A stretch of 64,000 bases of DNA, taken from positions 1 to 64,000 of the forward strand of contig CALKUQ010000020.1 of assembly GCA_937996705.1 (NCBI GenBank), read 5' to 3'. This DNA comes from an uncultured Chlamydiae bacterium. GTDB taxonomy: Bacteria > Chlamydiota > Chlamydiia > Chlamydiales > 2-12-FULL-49-11. Both the position numbers and the translations under genes were made by a program. Below, piece after piece: positions 18,384-25,981 of this stretch. Within the stretch, counting starts at the first letter, position 1, and each line of letters begins with the position of its first letter. The notes beneath the pieces were generated by a model that was given only the letters and a program-made list of their open reading frames with translations, searched no databases and was not told the DNA's origin.

Positions 18384-19559
18384 ATGGAGAGTTTTGATAA
18401 TCCTTGGATGAGAAGAATTCGGTTTTTGACCAAACTCTTGCTGGTAAGTGTTACTTTAAATATTGGGCTTGTGACAGTTATTGTTTACGTTTCCCGAAGT
18501 GGCAAGCAAGAAGATCTAAAGGTTGCTAAACAATTTGTTTTAGAAAAAAGTAATGGAGAGGTTTTGGCGGGCTACTTTAAAGCCTCTTTTGAAGAACTTG
18601 TAAAAGAGCTGAAAGAGAAGACAGTCTTGCAAGATGGGTATACCAATAGAGACTTAGCCCTTGCTTGCCTTGTAAATTACCACTATTTAAATCTTGAAAA
18701 GGTGATTTCAGGTAAGCCGATCCAGAGGAGAAAGCTGACATTTATTCATCAAGAGGGGGGGGAGAGTTTTCATGTAGAGGTCTTTCCTAATTTGGATGAT
18801 TTAGATTTTTCTATGATTGAAAAATTTGTTAAAGAGGAGAAATGGCCCCTCTCCTTTGAGGGCCTTTTTGCCGAGCTAAAAAAGCAAGGGGTTCTAAAAG
18901 AGAGTTCCTTGGAGCAGGCTTTTTTGGCTACCCCTGAGTTTTATCTTCTCTACACATCATTAAAGCGGCTCGATGAGACGATTTCTAAAGAAAAAATTAT
19001 TCAATTTCTATTAGAGATAGATTTTGAGGAACTAGAGAGATGGCTCTCTAGGATAAAAGAGGGGGGGGAAGTTCTCCCCTCTATGAGAGAGCTTTTTCAA
19101 AATTCTATTGATAAAGGATCCTCAAGCGCAGCCTATCTTTGGATCACTCTAGATGGGGAATACGCGCAGAGAAAATTGCCTGACATTCAGTTGCATAAAA
19201 TCCTCCTTCTTCTAAAAGAGAATCTGATCGCAACCAATATTTTTCTTAAACAAATTCTTTGTAGCGTTCGTTCAGACGAGGTTCGGAAGCAAGCGGCGCT
19301 TAAACTTTATGAATTTTCGGGCCTCCCTGTTCCAGAGCCTTATGTCCATGCTCAAGCCCTTAAAACCTTTCTGCCAAATCTTTTTTCTCAAAAAGAGATT
19401 GTTAAATCTGAAAAAGTTGTTAAAAAGCATCTTGTCTCTGACGGGGAGAGCCTTTGGAAGATTGCTAATAAGCATAAAGTATCCATTGAAGCTCTTCGCG
19501 AAATTAATCATCTTAAAACAGACAAGCTTAAGCCGGGTCAGGAACTGATTCTTCCATAG
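18384..19559 (+). CDS. Membrane-anchored LysM-domain protein (CT474-like)
   Basis: A 391-residue protein starting at the ATG at 18384, where AGAGGA sits six bases upstream. One N-terminal transmembrane segment (about residues 16-36, LTKLLLVSVTLNIGLVTVIV) is followed by a long charged helical region. The last 45 residues form a LysM domain (HLVSDGESLWKIANKHKVS ... LKPGQELILP), which binds glycan such as peptidoglycan. The topology suggests an inner-membrane protein reaching to the wall or division site. The pheT start is divergent. Position matches CT474, which I infer is the orthologue. Confidence 0.75.
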   Translation: MESFDNPWMRRIRFLTKLLLVSVTLNIGLVTVIVYVSRSGKQEDLKVAKQFVLEKSNGEVLAGYFKASFEELVKELKEKTVLQDGYTNRDLALACLVNYHYLNLEKVISGKPIQRRKLTFIHQEGGESFHVEVFPNLDDLDFSMIEKFVKEEKWPLSFEGLFAELKKQGVLKESSLEQAFLATPEFYLLYTSLKRLDETISKEKIIQFLLEIDFEELERWLSRIKEGGEVLPSMRELFQNSIDKGSSSAAYLWITLDGEYAQRKLPDIQLHKILLLLKENLIATNIFLKQILCSVRSDEVRKQAALKLYEFSGLPVPEPYVHAQALKTFLPNLFSQKEIVKSEKVVKKHLVSDGESLWKIANKHKVSIEALREINHLKTDKLKPGQELILP

Positions 19560-19565
19560 AGGATT

Positions 19566-19772
19566 TTACGGAAAGTCGATGCCACCTTTATGAAAGGGGT
19601 GACATTTCAGGATCCGTTTTAGGGTGAGCCAGAGCCCTTTTAGAGCGCCGTGTTTTTTAAAAGCTTCGATTGAGTAGTTAGAGCAGGAGGGGTGAAATCT
19701 GCAGCACGAGCCGATGTAGGGGCTGATGCAAAGTTGATAAATTCTGACAAAAAATATAAATAGTTGTTTCAG
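19566..19772 (-). CDS. yidD: YidD membrane protein insertion efficiency factor, apparent CTG start
   Basis: A short inner-membrane-associated protein that assists YidC-dependent insertion. The translated frame reads [19 protein letters not shown] and [16 protein letters not shown], the family signature with its conserved Cys. No ATG, GTG or TTG occurs between the upstream in-frame TAG and the conserved residues. CTG at 19770-19772 lies where the family's first Met normally is and has AAGGA eight bases upstream, giving 68 residues. It faces away from tRNA-Leu(GAG), whose promoter overlaps its start. Equivalent to CT473. Confidence 0.88.
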   Translation of the reverse strand: MKQLFIFFVRIYQLCISPYIGSCCRFHPSCSNYSIEAFKKHGALKGLWLTLKRILKCHPFHKGGIDFP

Positions 19773-19774
19773 GC

Positions 19775-19803
19775 TTGCATCCTTTTTAGGTTTTTCCTAT
19801 AAT
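19775..19803 (+). promoter_or_regulatory. Sigma-70-type promoter for tRNA-Leu(GAG)
   Basis: TTGCAT (19775-19780), 17-base spacer, then a perfect TATAAT (19798-19803), 19 bp before the tRNA. It overlaps the divergent yidD translation start. Confidence 0.8.
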
Positions 19804-19822
19804 AGCTGAAAATTCAATTTTT

Positions 19823-19903
19823 GCGGAAGTGGCGGAATGGTAGACGCGCTACTTTGAGGTGGTAGTGGGATTTCTCGTGGGGGTTCAAGTCCCCCTTTCC
19901 GCA
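19823..19903 (+). tRNA. tRNA-Leu (anticodon GAG)
   Basis: Type II tRNA with a long variable arm. Acceptor GCGGAAG pairs with TTTCCGC; the D-arm includes GGCGGAATGGTAGACGC; anticodon stem CTACT/GGTAG encloses TTGAGGT with GAG, reading CTC/CTT leucine codons; the T-arm contains GGTTCAAGTCC. CCA is not encoded. Confidence 0.95.
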
Positions 19904-19935
19904 AAATGTTCTATAGTAAGGTTCAAAAAAATATA

Positions 19936-20535
19936 TTAGTTGTACTCGCGGATTCGGCTTTGGAAAAGGCTTTCAGCAGTTTTCTTTAGCAAAGTGCTCG
20001 GGGAGATCGATTCCAGCAAGTCGAAGGTTTTTGTGTGACAGAGGCATTGAAGCTGCACCCATTCGTCAGCCCCTATGGTCTCTTGCAGCTCTTCTTTGGA
20101 TTCAGGAAAGAGCCCTTCAAAGTTGAGGAGCTTCATTTGGAAGCTCAGGGCAATTAGGGCTGGAGTGGAAAATGTTTTGAGTTTTTTTAGGTAGACAAGG
20201 GTGAGATGGAATAGGGCTGGGGAGGCTTTTTCGGGGTGCTGGGAGAGGAGGAGGGCTCTGAGAATTGTGCAGGCCGCTTCTAATTTATCAAGATTTTCTC
20301 GAATTTCTAGGTAAGGGTCGGTAAGGCTTGCATCGCTTAACGTATAGAGAGCGCTGTTTCCTTGTTTTAGGTGGAATTCCCCTCTAGCAAGGGGTGAGGT
20401 GAGTGTTTGCCAGTAGGTCCCCTTTTTGCTGATTTTCTTTACAATAACCGAAACTAGACCAGCCTCCTTGGTAAAAATTTTTAGGATTCTCCCATCATCT
20501 TCGTACTTAGTGGCTTTTAAAACAATTGCATCCAT
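19936..20535 (-). CDS. recO: DNA repair protein RecO
   Basis: Recombination mediator that loads RecA on SSB-coated DNA with RecR. The ATG at 20535 gives MDAIVLKATKYEDDGRILKI, the standard RecO OB-fold start; the longer in-frame extension is antisense tRNA sequence and is rejected. At 199 residues it is shorter than E. coli RecO (about 240), with the N-terminal OB fold and helical C-terminal domain both present (GRILKIFTKEAGLVSV; FEGLFPESKEELQ). It lacks the Cys4 zinc cluster of some homologues. It lies between two tRNA genes, and corresponds to CT470. Confidence 0.88.
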   Translation of the reverse strand: MDAIVLKATKYEDDGRILKIFTKEAGLVSVIVKKISKKGTYWQTLTSPLARGEFHLKQGNSALYTLSDASLTDPYLEIRENLDKLEAACTILRALLLSQHPEKASPALFHLTLVYLKKLKTFSTPALIALSFQMKLLNFEGLFPESKEELQETIGADEWVQLQCLCHTKTFDLLESISPSTLLKKTAESLFQSRIREYN

Positions 20536-20547
20536 ACCCTTATAGAG

Positions 20548-20576
20548 TAGCATGAAAATCGGAAAAAATATATAAT
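20548..20576 (+). promoter_or_regulatory. Probable promoter for tRNA-Arg(TCG)
   Basis: TAGCAT (20548-20553), 17-base spacer and a perfect TATAAT (20571-20576), 16 bp before the tRNA. The -35 box is weaker than those of the other tRNAs. Confidence 0.55.
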
Positions 20577-20592
20577 ATAAGCCGTCTTTTGT

Positions 20593-20669
20593 GCATCGAT
20601 AGCTCAATCGGATAGAGTACTTGGCTTCGGACCAAGTGGTTGGGGGTTCGAGTCCCTCTCGATGCGCCA
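20593..20669 (+). tRNA. tRNA-Arg (anticodon TCG), CCA encoded
   Basis: Acceptor GCATCGA pairs with TCGATGC, and G plus an encoded CCA follow at 20666-20669. The anticodon stem CTTGG/CCAAG encloses CTTCGGA, giving TCG. The T-arm has GGTTCGAGTCC. It is the only one of the four tRNAs here with an encoded CCA. Confidence 0.96.
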
Positions 20670-20705
20670 ATTATAAAAAAAATAAAACAAAAAAAAGGGG
20701 TATAT

Positions 20706-20915
20706 ATGCACGGAGTTAGAGGTTCTACTCAGAGAGCTCATTATCATGCTCAAGCTGGACACATTTCATCAAGACAGAATAGTCATGGTAAATACAAAAA
20801 AGGGCTTGCTTCACCAGATCAAAGAGAAGCTGCTAAAAAAGCTGCATCGTTTACACATGCTCAATTTGGTGCTCTTATGGAAGAAAAGGCTGCCGAGAGA
20901 AAAGCAGTTGTCTAG
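20706..20915 (+). CDS. Small His/Lys-rich hypothetical protein
   Basis: A 69-residue ORF starting at the ATG at 20706, 37 bp after the tRNA, with AAAGGGG eight to ten bases upstream. The N-terminal half is rich in His, Gln, Gly and Ser (for example RAHYHAQAGHISSRQNSHG), and the second half is an Ala/Lys/Glu helix (REAAKKAASFTHAQFGALME). Basic overall, with no membrane segment. I do not recognise the family; an RNA- or ribosome-associated role is only a guess from charge and from HPF following downstream. Confidence 0.6.
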   Translation: MHGVRGSTQRAHYHAQAGHISSRQNSHGKYKKGLASPDQREAAKKAASFTHAQFGALMEEKAAERKAVV

Positions 20916-21008
20916 ATTAAAAGAGTGTAATTTGTGATTGTTGCGGTGATTTTGACAATATAGTTGGTTTTGAGTAGAGTCTGATGAAAAGAGGGGAAGG
21001 TGTTTTTT

Positions 21009-21665
21009 ATGGCACAGACTATCAAATCGTTAGATCTTCAAAACAGTGATCATGTTATCATTTTTGGAAAAAATTTAGAAGTCACCGCAGCATTAAGAGA
21101 GCATATTGTATCTAGAATTAGAAAGATAGAAGAGATGACCCCGCCTGTCATTGGAATCCACGTCTATTTGAAAATTGAGAGGGAAGAGCACCATATAGAA
21201 ATTGAGTATAAATTTTCCCATTTTAGAATCGTAGTTACTCATGCTATGGTAAAAAGATCGCAGTCGAAAATGGACGATATGTACTATGCTATTGATCTTG
21301 CGTGCGATAAGTTGAAAAGAAAGATTCGAAAGTGGAAAACAAGAATACAAGATCACCATAATAAAAAGCCTTCAGAGATGGAAGAGCGCTCGATTCAAAT
21401 TTTAGAGAAAAAGACGCAAGATGTTGATTTTATTAACGATCAGATTGAGGAAATTTCTACAAAGAGACTTGAAGCCGAGTTTGCCCCTCCACTGGTTGTG
21501 AAAGAAAAGAGGCGAGTAATCCCCCTGCTTACGTTGCAGGAAGCGACGATGAGGATCGATTTAAGTGGAGATCATTTTTTGATTTATAGAAGCGAGGAAG
21601 ATCAAAAACTTAAGGCGATGTATCTGAGAAGAGACGAAACTTTAGGGGTGTTGGAATTAGAATGA
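21009..21665 (+). CDS. hpf: Long-form ribosome hibernation promoting factor
   Basis: Binds the 30S decoding centre and promotes 100S dimers or inactive ribosomes in non-growing cells. The ATG at 21009 has AAGG eight bases upstream and gives 218 residues. Residues about 12-110 match the YfiA/HPF domain (VTAALREHIVSRIRKIEEM, VYLKIEREEHHIEIEYKF, MDDMYYAIDLACDKLKRKIRKWK). The C-terminal 55 residues match the long-form dimerisation domain (LTLQEATMRIDLSGDHFLIY). A developmental cycle with dormant elementary bodies would make use of it. It overlaps the next gene by 4 bp. Confidence 0.9.
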   Translation: MAQTIKSLDLQNSDHVIIFGKNLEVTAALREHIVSRIRKIEEMTPPVIGIHVYLKIEREEHHIEIEYKFSHFRIVVTHAMVKRSQSKMDDMYYAIDLACDKLKRKIRKWKTRIQDHHNKKPSEMEERSIQILEKKTQDVDFINDQIEEISTKRLEAEFAPPLVVKEKRRVIPLLTLQEATMRIDLSGDHFLIYRSEEDQKLKAMYLRRDETLGVLELE

Positions 21666-22081
21666 GACCGGAAGATGTAATTAGGCAAGTTCTTGTCGAT
21701 CAAATGGTTAATCGCTTTGGATACCCTAAAGAGCTTTTAGGAATTGAAAAAGAGCTCTCCTCTTTCCCCCATTTAAAAGGGATAAAAGTTCCCAAAAGGA
21801 GGTTTGATCTAGTCTGCTTTTCTACACAAATTTCGCAAAAGTATCCACTTTATCCACTTCTTTTGGTAGAATGTAAGGCAATCCCTCTGTCTATTAACGC
21901 GTTAGACCAAGTTTTGGGATATAATTTCTATGTAGATGCTAGCTTTGTTGCGATTGCAAATGGGCAAGGTCTATTAATAGCGGATCAAAATGGAGAGATT
22001 GTAAGAGATGGACTTATCCCCTACCAAGAACTCGCTGGTTTGGCATTGGCTGCAAGAGAAAAACCCGTATCTAGCATTTAA
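21662..22081 (+). CDS. HsdR-N-like PD-(D/E)xK nuclease-fold protein
   Basis: A 139-residue stand-alone protein resembling the N-terminal nuclease domain of type I restriction HsdR. The start MRPEDVIRQVLVDQMVNRFGYP fits the pattern of such proteins, and the catalytic-type motif is RFDLVCF followed by LLLVECKA (Asp, then Glu-x-Lys). No helicase domain or HsdM/HsdS partners are present. It overlaps hpf by 4 bp and the following DUF115 gene by 74 bp, so it is inside an operon. Single-domain members are common in bacteria, and their function is unknown. Confidence 0.75.
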   Translation: MRPEDVIRQVLVDQMVNRFGYPKELLGIEKELSSFPHLKGIKVPKRRFDLVCFSTQISQKYPLYPLLLVECKAIPLSINALDQVLGYNFYVDASFVAIANGQGLLIADQNGEIVRDGLIPYQELAGLALAAREKPVSSI

Positions 22082-23771
22082 ACTTTATTGTATCGATGAG
22101 GGGGGGTATGAGTTCCCAAAAATCGATATTCCAGTTGTATTTGATACAGAAATTATTTTTATTGAATCAGTTATAAATTGTTTTGCATCGATAGCTCCTT
22201 TTCTAGAGAGGGGGGGGCAGGTGATTTTTGTTGAAAAAAGTTTGGAAAAGATCGGGGCGTTTTTGGGGATAAATGAGTTTGTTCCTCATGCAAATATTAC
22301 GATCATAACCGATGAGCCTGCTGGTTATCAGATTGTTGCAAAAATCGCCTGTTTCAAAAAGCATCAATTTGTTGGAGAGCTCACAGAACTAAAAAAGTCC
22401 CTTGATGAGGTCCATTTAGCCCTCTCTGAGTACCAAGATTTAGGAAAGACGATTCTTCAAAATATCCAAGAAAATCTTTTGTCGACAAAATCGTTTGTTC
22501 ACGGAAAGGGGATGAAGGGGATTTATAACAATTCGGCAGCGCTTATTTGTGGATCGGGGCCTAGTTTAGATCAGAGTCGGGAAAAAATTATAAATTTTCA
22601 AGGGAGTGGTCTGATTTTTGCAGCAGGCTCTGCAGTTTTAAAGCTTATTGAGTGGGGTGTAAGAATTGATGGGTGGTTTTTTGTCGACCCATGGCCTGCT
22701 TTAGAAGGGTATGAGGTAATTAGGGGGCACTCATTCCCCCTTTTCTATCAAAATAGGATGAGCCGCCATCTTTTTAAAATGCATCAAGGGGCTAAAATTT
22801 GGATGGGGAGCTCTAACAGCTTTGAGATAGAGGAGTGGATTTATAGAGAAATAGGGATCGATCCCTTTTTTTTTGATCCGGGTTGGAATGCAGGTTGTTT
22901 TGCCCTAAATGGTCTATCTTTTTTAGGATGTGATTCAGTCACACTAATCGGAATGGATGGGGGAGAGCGTCGGGATCTCAAGGAGGGGCTCTCTTGGATG
23001 AAGGGGTATGAAACGGTCCATTCTGATATTAAGTATGATACAGTTTTTGGTGCAATAGATCCTTGTAAACTTCAAAGGGTAATTGAAACAATAAATGATG
23101 GCTCCTTAAAATTAAAAATTAGCCATTTTTTGGAGCAATTAAAGATTGGAGTAACTGAAAAAAAATTACAAAGAGAGAAGGTTTTGTTAGAGGCAGAACT
23201 AATTTGTGAACCTCTTTTTGAATACTTGATTCTCCCGTTGTGGAATTTGCTAAAAGATTTTTATAAAAAGGTGGGCTCTTCGGATACTGAAGAGGTGATT
23301 CAAATGGCTCTATTTGCACTGAGAGTGCTTGAATTTCAGCAAGTCTTTAGATTTTATCCTACCGGTCAGGTAAGGTCGAGGGTGGGGTTTTTAGAAGAGA
23401 CCTTACATGGAGAATTTTACTTGTATGCAAAAAATGGGGTTGTTCTCAGGGAGGGGATTTATAACAAGGGGAAAAAGGAGGGAAAGCATACGATTCGGGG
23501 AGAGGAGGGGGGGGAGCGCTTAATTGCAGAATTTAAATCGGACCTTCCAGTCAATCGGTATGTGAGAAAAAATGAGAAAGGGGTGGTGGTTGAAGAGATG
23601 TTGTACCAAAATCCACAACAATTTGATAGAAGGCTTTATACAGATTCCGGGGATTTGAAGTCGGAGGGGGTATTTGTCGGAGATGAATATGTTTTTAAAA
23701 GGTATGAGCAAGGGGCAGTCGTTTTAGAGAAAAAAGGGATTTGGAAAGAGGGGCAGCTGTTATGGTGTTAG
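22008..23771 (+). CDS. DUF115/Maf-like protein with C-terminal YwqK-type repeats
   Basis: A 587-residue protein with the DUF115 core: ALICGSGPSLDQSREKI (about residue 177), GWFFVDPWPAL (about 222) and VTLIGMDGGER (about 311). DUF115 covers the motility accessory factor (Maf) glycosyltransferases and MptE-type pterin diphosphokinases. The C-terminal 120 residues have YwqK/MORN-like repeats (FYPTGQVRSRVGF, IYNKGKKEGKHTIRG). The ATG at 22008 overlaps the upstream gene; no later in-frame ATG precedes the domain. It overlaps the second DUF115 gene by 10 bp. A role in protein or surface glycosylation is inference. Confidence 0.72.
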   Translation: MDLSPTKNSLVWHWLQEKNPYLAFKLYCIDEGGYEFPKIDIPVVFDTEIIFIESVINCFASIAPFLERGGQVIFVEKSLEKIGAFLGINEFVPHANITIITDEPAGYQIVAKIACFKKHQFVGELTELKKSLDEVHLALSEYQDLGKTILQNIQENLLSTKSFVHGKGMKGIYNNSAALICGSGPSLDQSREKIINFQGSGLIFAAGSAVLKLIEWGVRIDGWFFVDPWPALEGYEVIRGHSFPLFYQNRMSRHLFKMHQGAKIWMGSSNSFEIEEWIYREIGIDPFFFDPGWNAGCFALNGLSFLGCDSVTLIGMDGGERRDLKEGLSWMKGYETVHSDIKYDTVFGAIDPCKLQRVIETINDGSLKLKISHFLEQLKIGVTEKKLQREKVLLEAELICEPLFEYLILPLWNLLKDFYKKVGSSDTEEVIQMALFALRVLEFQQVFRFYPTGQVRSRVGFLEETLHGEFYLYAKNGVVLREGIYNKGKKEGKHTIRGEEGGERLIAEFKSDLPVNRYVRKNEKGVVVEEMLYQNPQQFDRRLYTDSGDLKSEGVFVGDEYVFKRYEQGAVVLEKKGIWKEGQLLWC

Positions 23772-25321
23772 CAAGATATCCCGATTTAGAGGTGCTCTCT
23801 CAGTTTTTTGAGGGGGAGGAAGATGTTCATTGGGAGGAGTACAAAGGGCAAATTTCTTCAGAATTTGAAATTCTTTATGTTTATGGAATTTCTCCCCACG
23901 TAGATTCGTTACGGATTTGGATAGAGGGGGATGCAAGAAGAGAGATTGTTTTTTTAGAGGATCGGATGGAGGCGCTCAAAAAATTGGAGGGCGATCTTTT
24001 ACATCATCCCCGGATACATTTGAAATTTTATCTGGGATATAACCCTCTAGAAGAATTTATTTCAGAAGTTACCTCTGCGTTTCCGTATGAAAAAATAGGG
24101 GTTATTTCCCTCCATCCAAACTCGGAAAGATATGGGGAAATAGAAAATTTACTGTATAGAAAAGCCGCTCTTGAATCTGCAATTCATTTGGAGATGATCT
24201 ATGGGCACAAACTTGCAAAAAATTTACTTAAGAATTTTCAAAGGCTTTCGGAGGCTTTTGACGTAGGTCTTTGGAAAGATCGATTTAAAGATATTCCGGC
24301 AGTAATTTGTGGAGCTGGGCCCTCCTTGCAAGATCTCACTGAGGAATTAAAAAGTCTTAAATCAAAAGCTTTGGTTATGGCTGCTGGATCAGCAATTACG
24401 GCGCTTGGAGCAAATGGGATTGTCCCAGATCTTTTATTTGCAATTGATCCAAATCCTGAAGAATTTACAAGACTTGCATTTCATACAGCGTATGATACCC
24501 CTCTGATTTTCGGCTGTAGACTGGAGCCAAATGTTTTTTATACACATTCAGGCCCTATAGGGTATTTAGTTACAGGCACTGGCGGTCTTTTAGAGAAGTG
24601 GATGGAAGAGCTGCTTGGAATTAGGGATTATGAAATTTTAAAAGGGCTTGGTGAAGAGGCCCTTTCAGTTACAGCAATTGCTCTTATGACAGCAATTTAT
24701 TTAGGGTGTAATCCTATTATTTTTGCCGGTGTAGATTTGTCCTATGAATCGGGAAAAAGATATGCAAAAGGGGTAATGAGTGATCTTCATTGCACTCTTG
24801 AAGAGAGTCCAGAAAGGGCAGGGGATGTAATTTGGAAAGAAAATGAGCTGTTAACTCTTACAAAATGGAAAATGGAACGAGATGTTTTTGATGCCGTTGC
24901 AGCCCAATATCACGATCGTAGATTTATAAAGGCAAGTGCAAAAGGATTGCCTTTTACAAATATCCCTTTTGACCCTAACTGGAGCCAACATTCTACTAAG
25001 GTTTCCAAACAAGAGATAGAGGAATTAGTCAGAGGGACAAGTCTCGGCGTGAAAGATCAAGATGTCAAAGATGCGATCTCTCTATTTTTTGCAAGCATGG
25101 AGAGGTGCAAAAAGATTGTATCTGAATTGATAATTTCTAAAACAGTCCTTCTAGAAATGGAGTTAGAGGAAGAGGTGGCTTACCAAATAGCGCTTAAGCC
25201 TGTTGTTTATGCACTCTCTTTTGATGTGCGGAAAGGGTTTAAAGATGCCGAGGCAGAAAGGGAAGTTTACAGAAGATTACAACCGATCATAGATCATTAT
25301 TTAGAGTATGTGGTATCTTAA
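23762..25321 (+). CDS. DUF115/Maf-like protein (second paralogue)
   Basis: A 519-residue paralogue of the preceding gene. The ATG at 23762 overlaps its stop region by 10 bp. Core motifs are AVICGAGPSLQDLTEEL (about residue 180), LLFAIDPNPEEF (about 222), the Gly-rich VTGTGGLLEKWMEELLG and FAGVDLSYESGK (about 320), close to the Maf family's GAGPSL, D-x-D-type and GxD-Y patterns. Unlike its partner it has no repeat tail. Maf proteins transfer nonulosonic sugars to flagellin, but no flagellar gene is visible here, so the acceptor is unknown. Ends 6 bp before the metallo-hydrolase gene. Confidence 0.78.
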   Translation: MVLARYPDLEVLSQFFEGEEDVHWEEYKGQISSEFEILYVYGISPHVDSLRIWIEGDARREIVFLEDRMEALKKLEGDLLHHPRIHLKFYLGYNPLEEFISEVTSAFPYEKIGVISLHPNSERYGEIENLLYRKAALESAIHLEMIYGHKLAKNLLKNFQRLSEAFDVGLWKDRFKDIPAVICGAGPSLQDLTEELKSLKSKALVMAAGSAITALGANGIVPDLLFAIDPNPEEFTRLAFHTAYDTPLIFGCRLEPNVFYTHSGPIGYLVTGTGGLLEKWMEELLGIRDYEILKGLGEEALSVTAIALMTAIYLGCNPIIFAGVDLSYESGKRYAKGVMSDLHCTLEESPERAGDVIWKENELLTLTKWKMERDVFDAVAAQYHDRRFIKASAKGLPFTNIPFDPNWSQHSTKVSKQEIEELVRGTSLGVKDQDVKDAISLFFASMERCKKIVSELIISKTVLLEMELEEEVAYQIALKPVVYALSFDVRKGFKDAEAEREVYRRLQPIIDHYLEYVVS

Positions 25322-25327
25322 AAAGAT

Positions 25328-25981
25328 ATGACAAAGGTTTGGGAATACCAAAATAGTGATGGAGAATACGAAATTCATCAAATTCCGTATGGGAAAAACT
25401 GTTTTAGTTATTTGATTTCCTCCCATAAAATTGCGATTTCTATCGACCCAGGTGATGGGGAGGCTATTGAGAAAATCCTCGAACAAGAAGGCTTAAAGTT
25501 AGATGCAATTTTGTTAACGCATCATCACAAAGCGCATGTCGAAGATGCAGAGTTTTTAAAAGAAAAGAGAGGGGCTACGATTATAGGCCCCAAGCATGAA
25601 GAGCTCGAGTTTTTGGATCAAGAGGTTTTTGATGAAGATGAGTGCTTGATTTCCCCTTTTACAGTGAAAGTTTTAGGATTGCCAGGGCACACATTAGATC
25701 ATTTAGGATACTATTTTCCCGAATGCAAAGCCCTTTTTTCTGGCGATGCTCTGTTTTTGGGGGGGTGTGGAAAAATGCTTGAAGGAGACGAGGTTGAATA
25801 TTTTGAATCTCTCCAAAAGATTTTGAGATTGCCTAATGATACCTTAATCTTTGGGGGGCATAATATTTTGGGGGAAATTACTCTCCGTACTTTAGAAGAA
25901 GAGGTCAAAGTTAATCCATTTTTACAAGCTACCTCTGCGCTAGAATTTCTAAGGGTCAGAAATGAAGTCGATCAAAGGTAG
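25328..25981 (+). CDS. Glyoxalase-II-like metallo-beta-lactamase fold protein with altered metal site
   Basis: A 217-residue protein of the hydroxyacylglutathione hydrolase type. Metal-ligand sites are mostly present: THHHKAH (about residue 59), GLPGHTLDH, LFSGDALFLGGCGKML and FGGHNILG. The normal motif is T-H-x-H-x-D-H; here the Asp is Ala, which removes a ligand of the second metal. The rest of the site, including the bridging Asp, is intact, so the enzyme could bind one metal, have altered chemistry or be inactive. It ends in a 20-bp overlap with the next gene. Confidence 0.78.
   Translation: MTKVWEYQNSDGEYEIHQIPYGKNCFSYLISSHKIAISIDPGDGEAIEKILEQEGLKLDAILLTHHHKAHVEDAEFLKEKRGATIIGPKHEELEFLDQEVFDEDECLISPFTVKVLGLPGHTLDHLGYYFPECKALFSGDALFLGGCGKMLEGDEVEYFESLQKILRLPNDTLIFGGHNILGEITLRTLEEEVKVNPFLQATSALEFLRVRNEVDQR

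Noticed and set aside
19936..20670. RecO start extended to 20670
   Set aside because: The added 45 residues are antisense to tRNA-Arg(TCG); the homologous start is at 20535.
21662..22081. Restriction-modification system
   Set aside because: Only an HsdR-N-like nuclease-fold domain is present; no HsdM, HsdS or helicase partner in the window.
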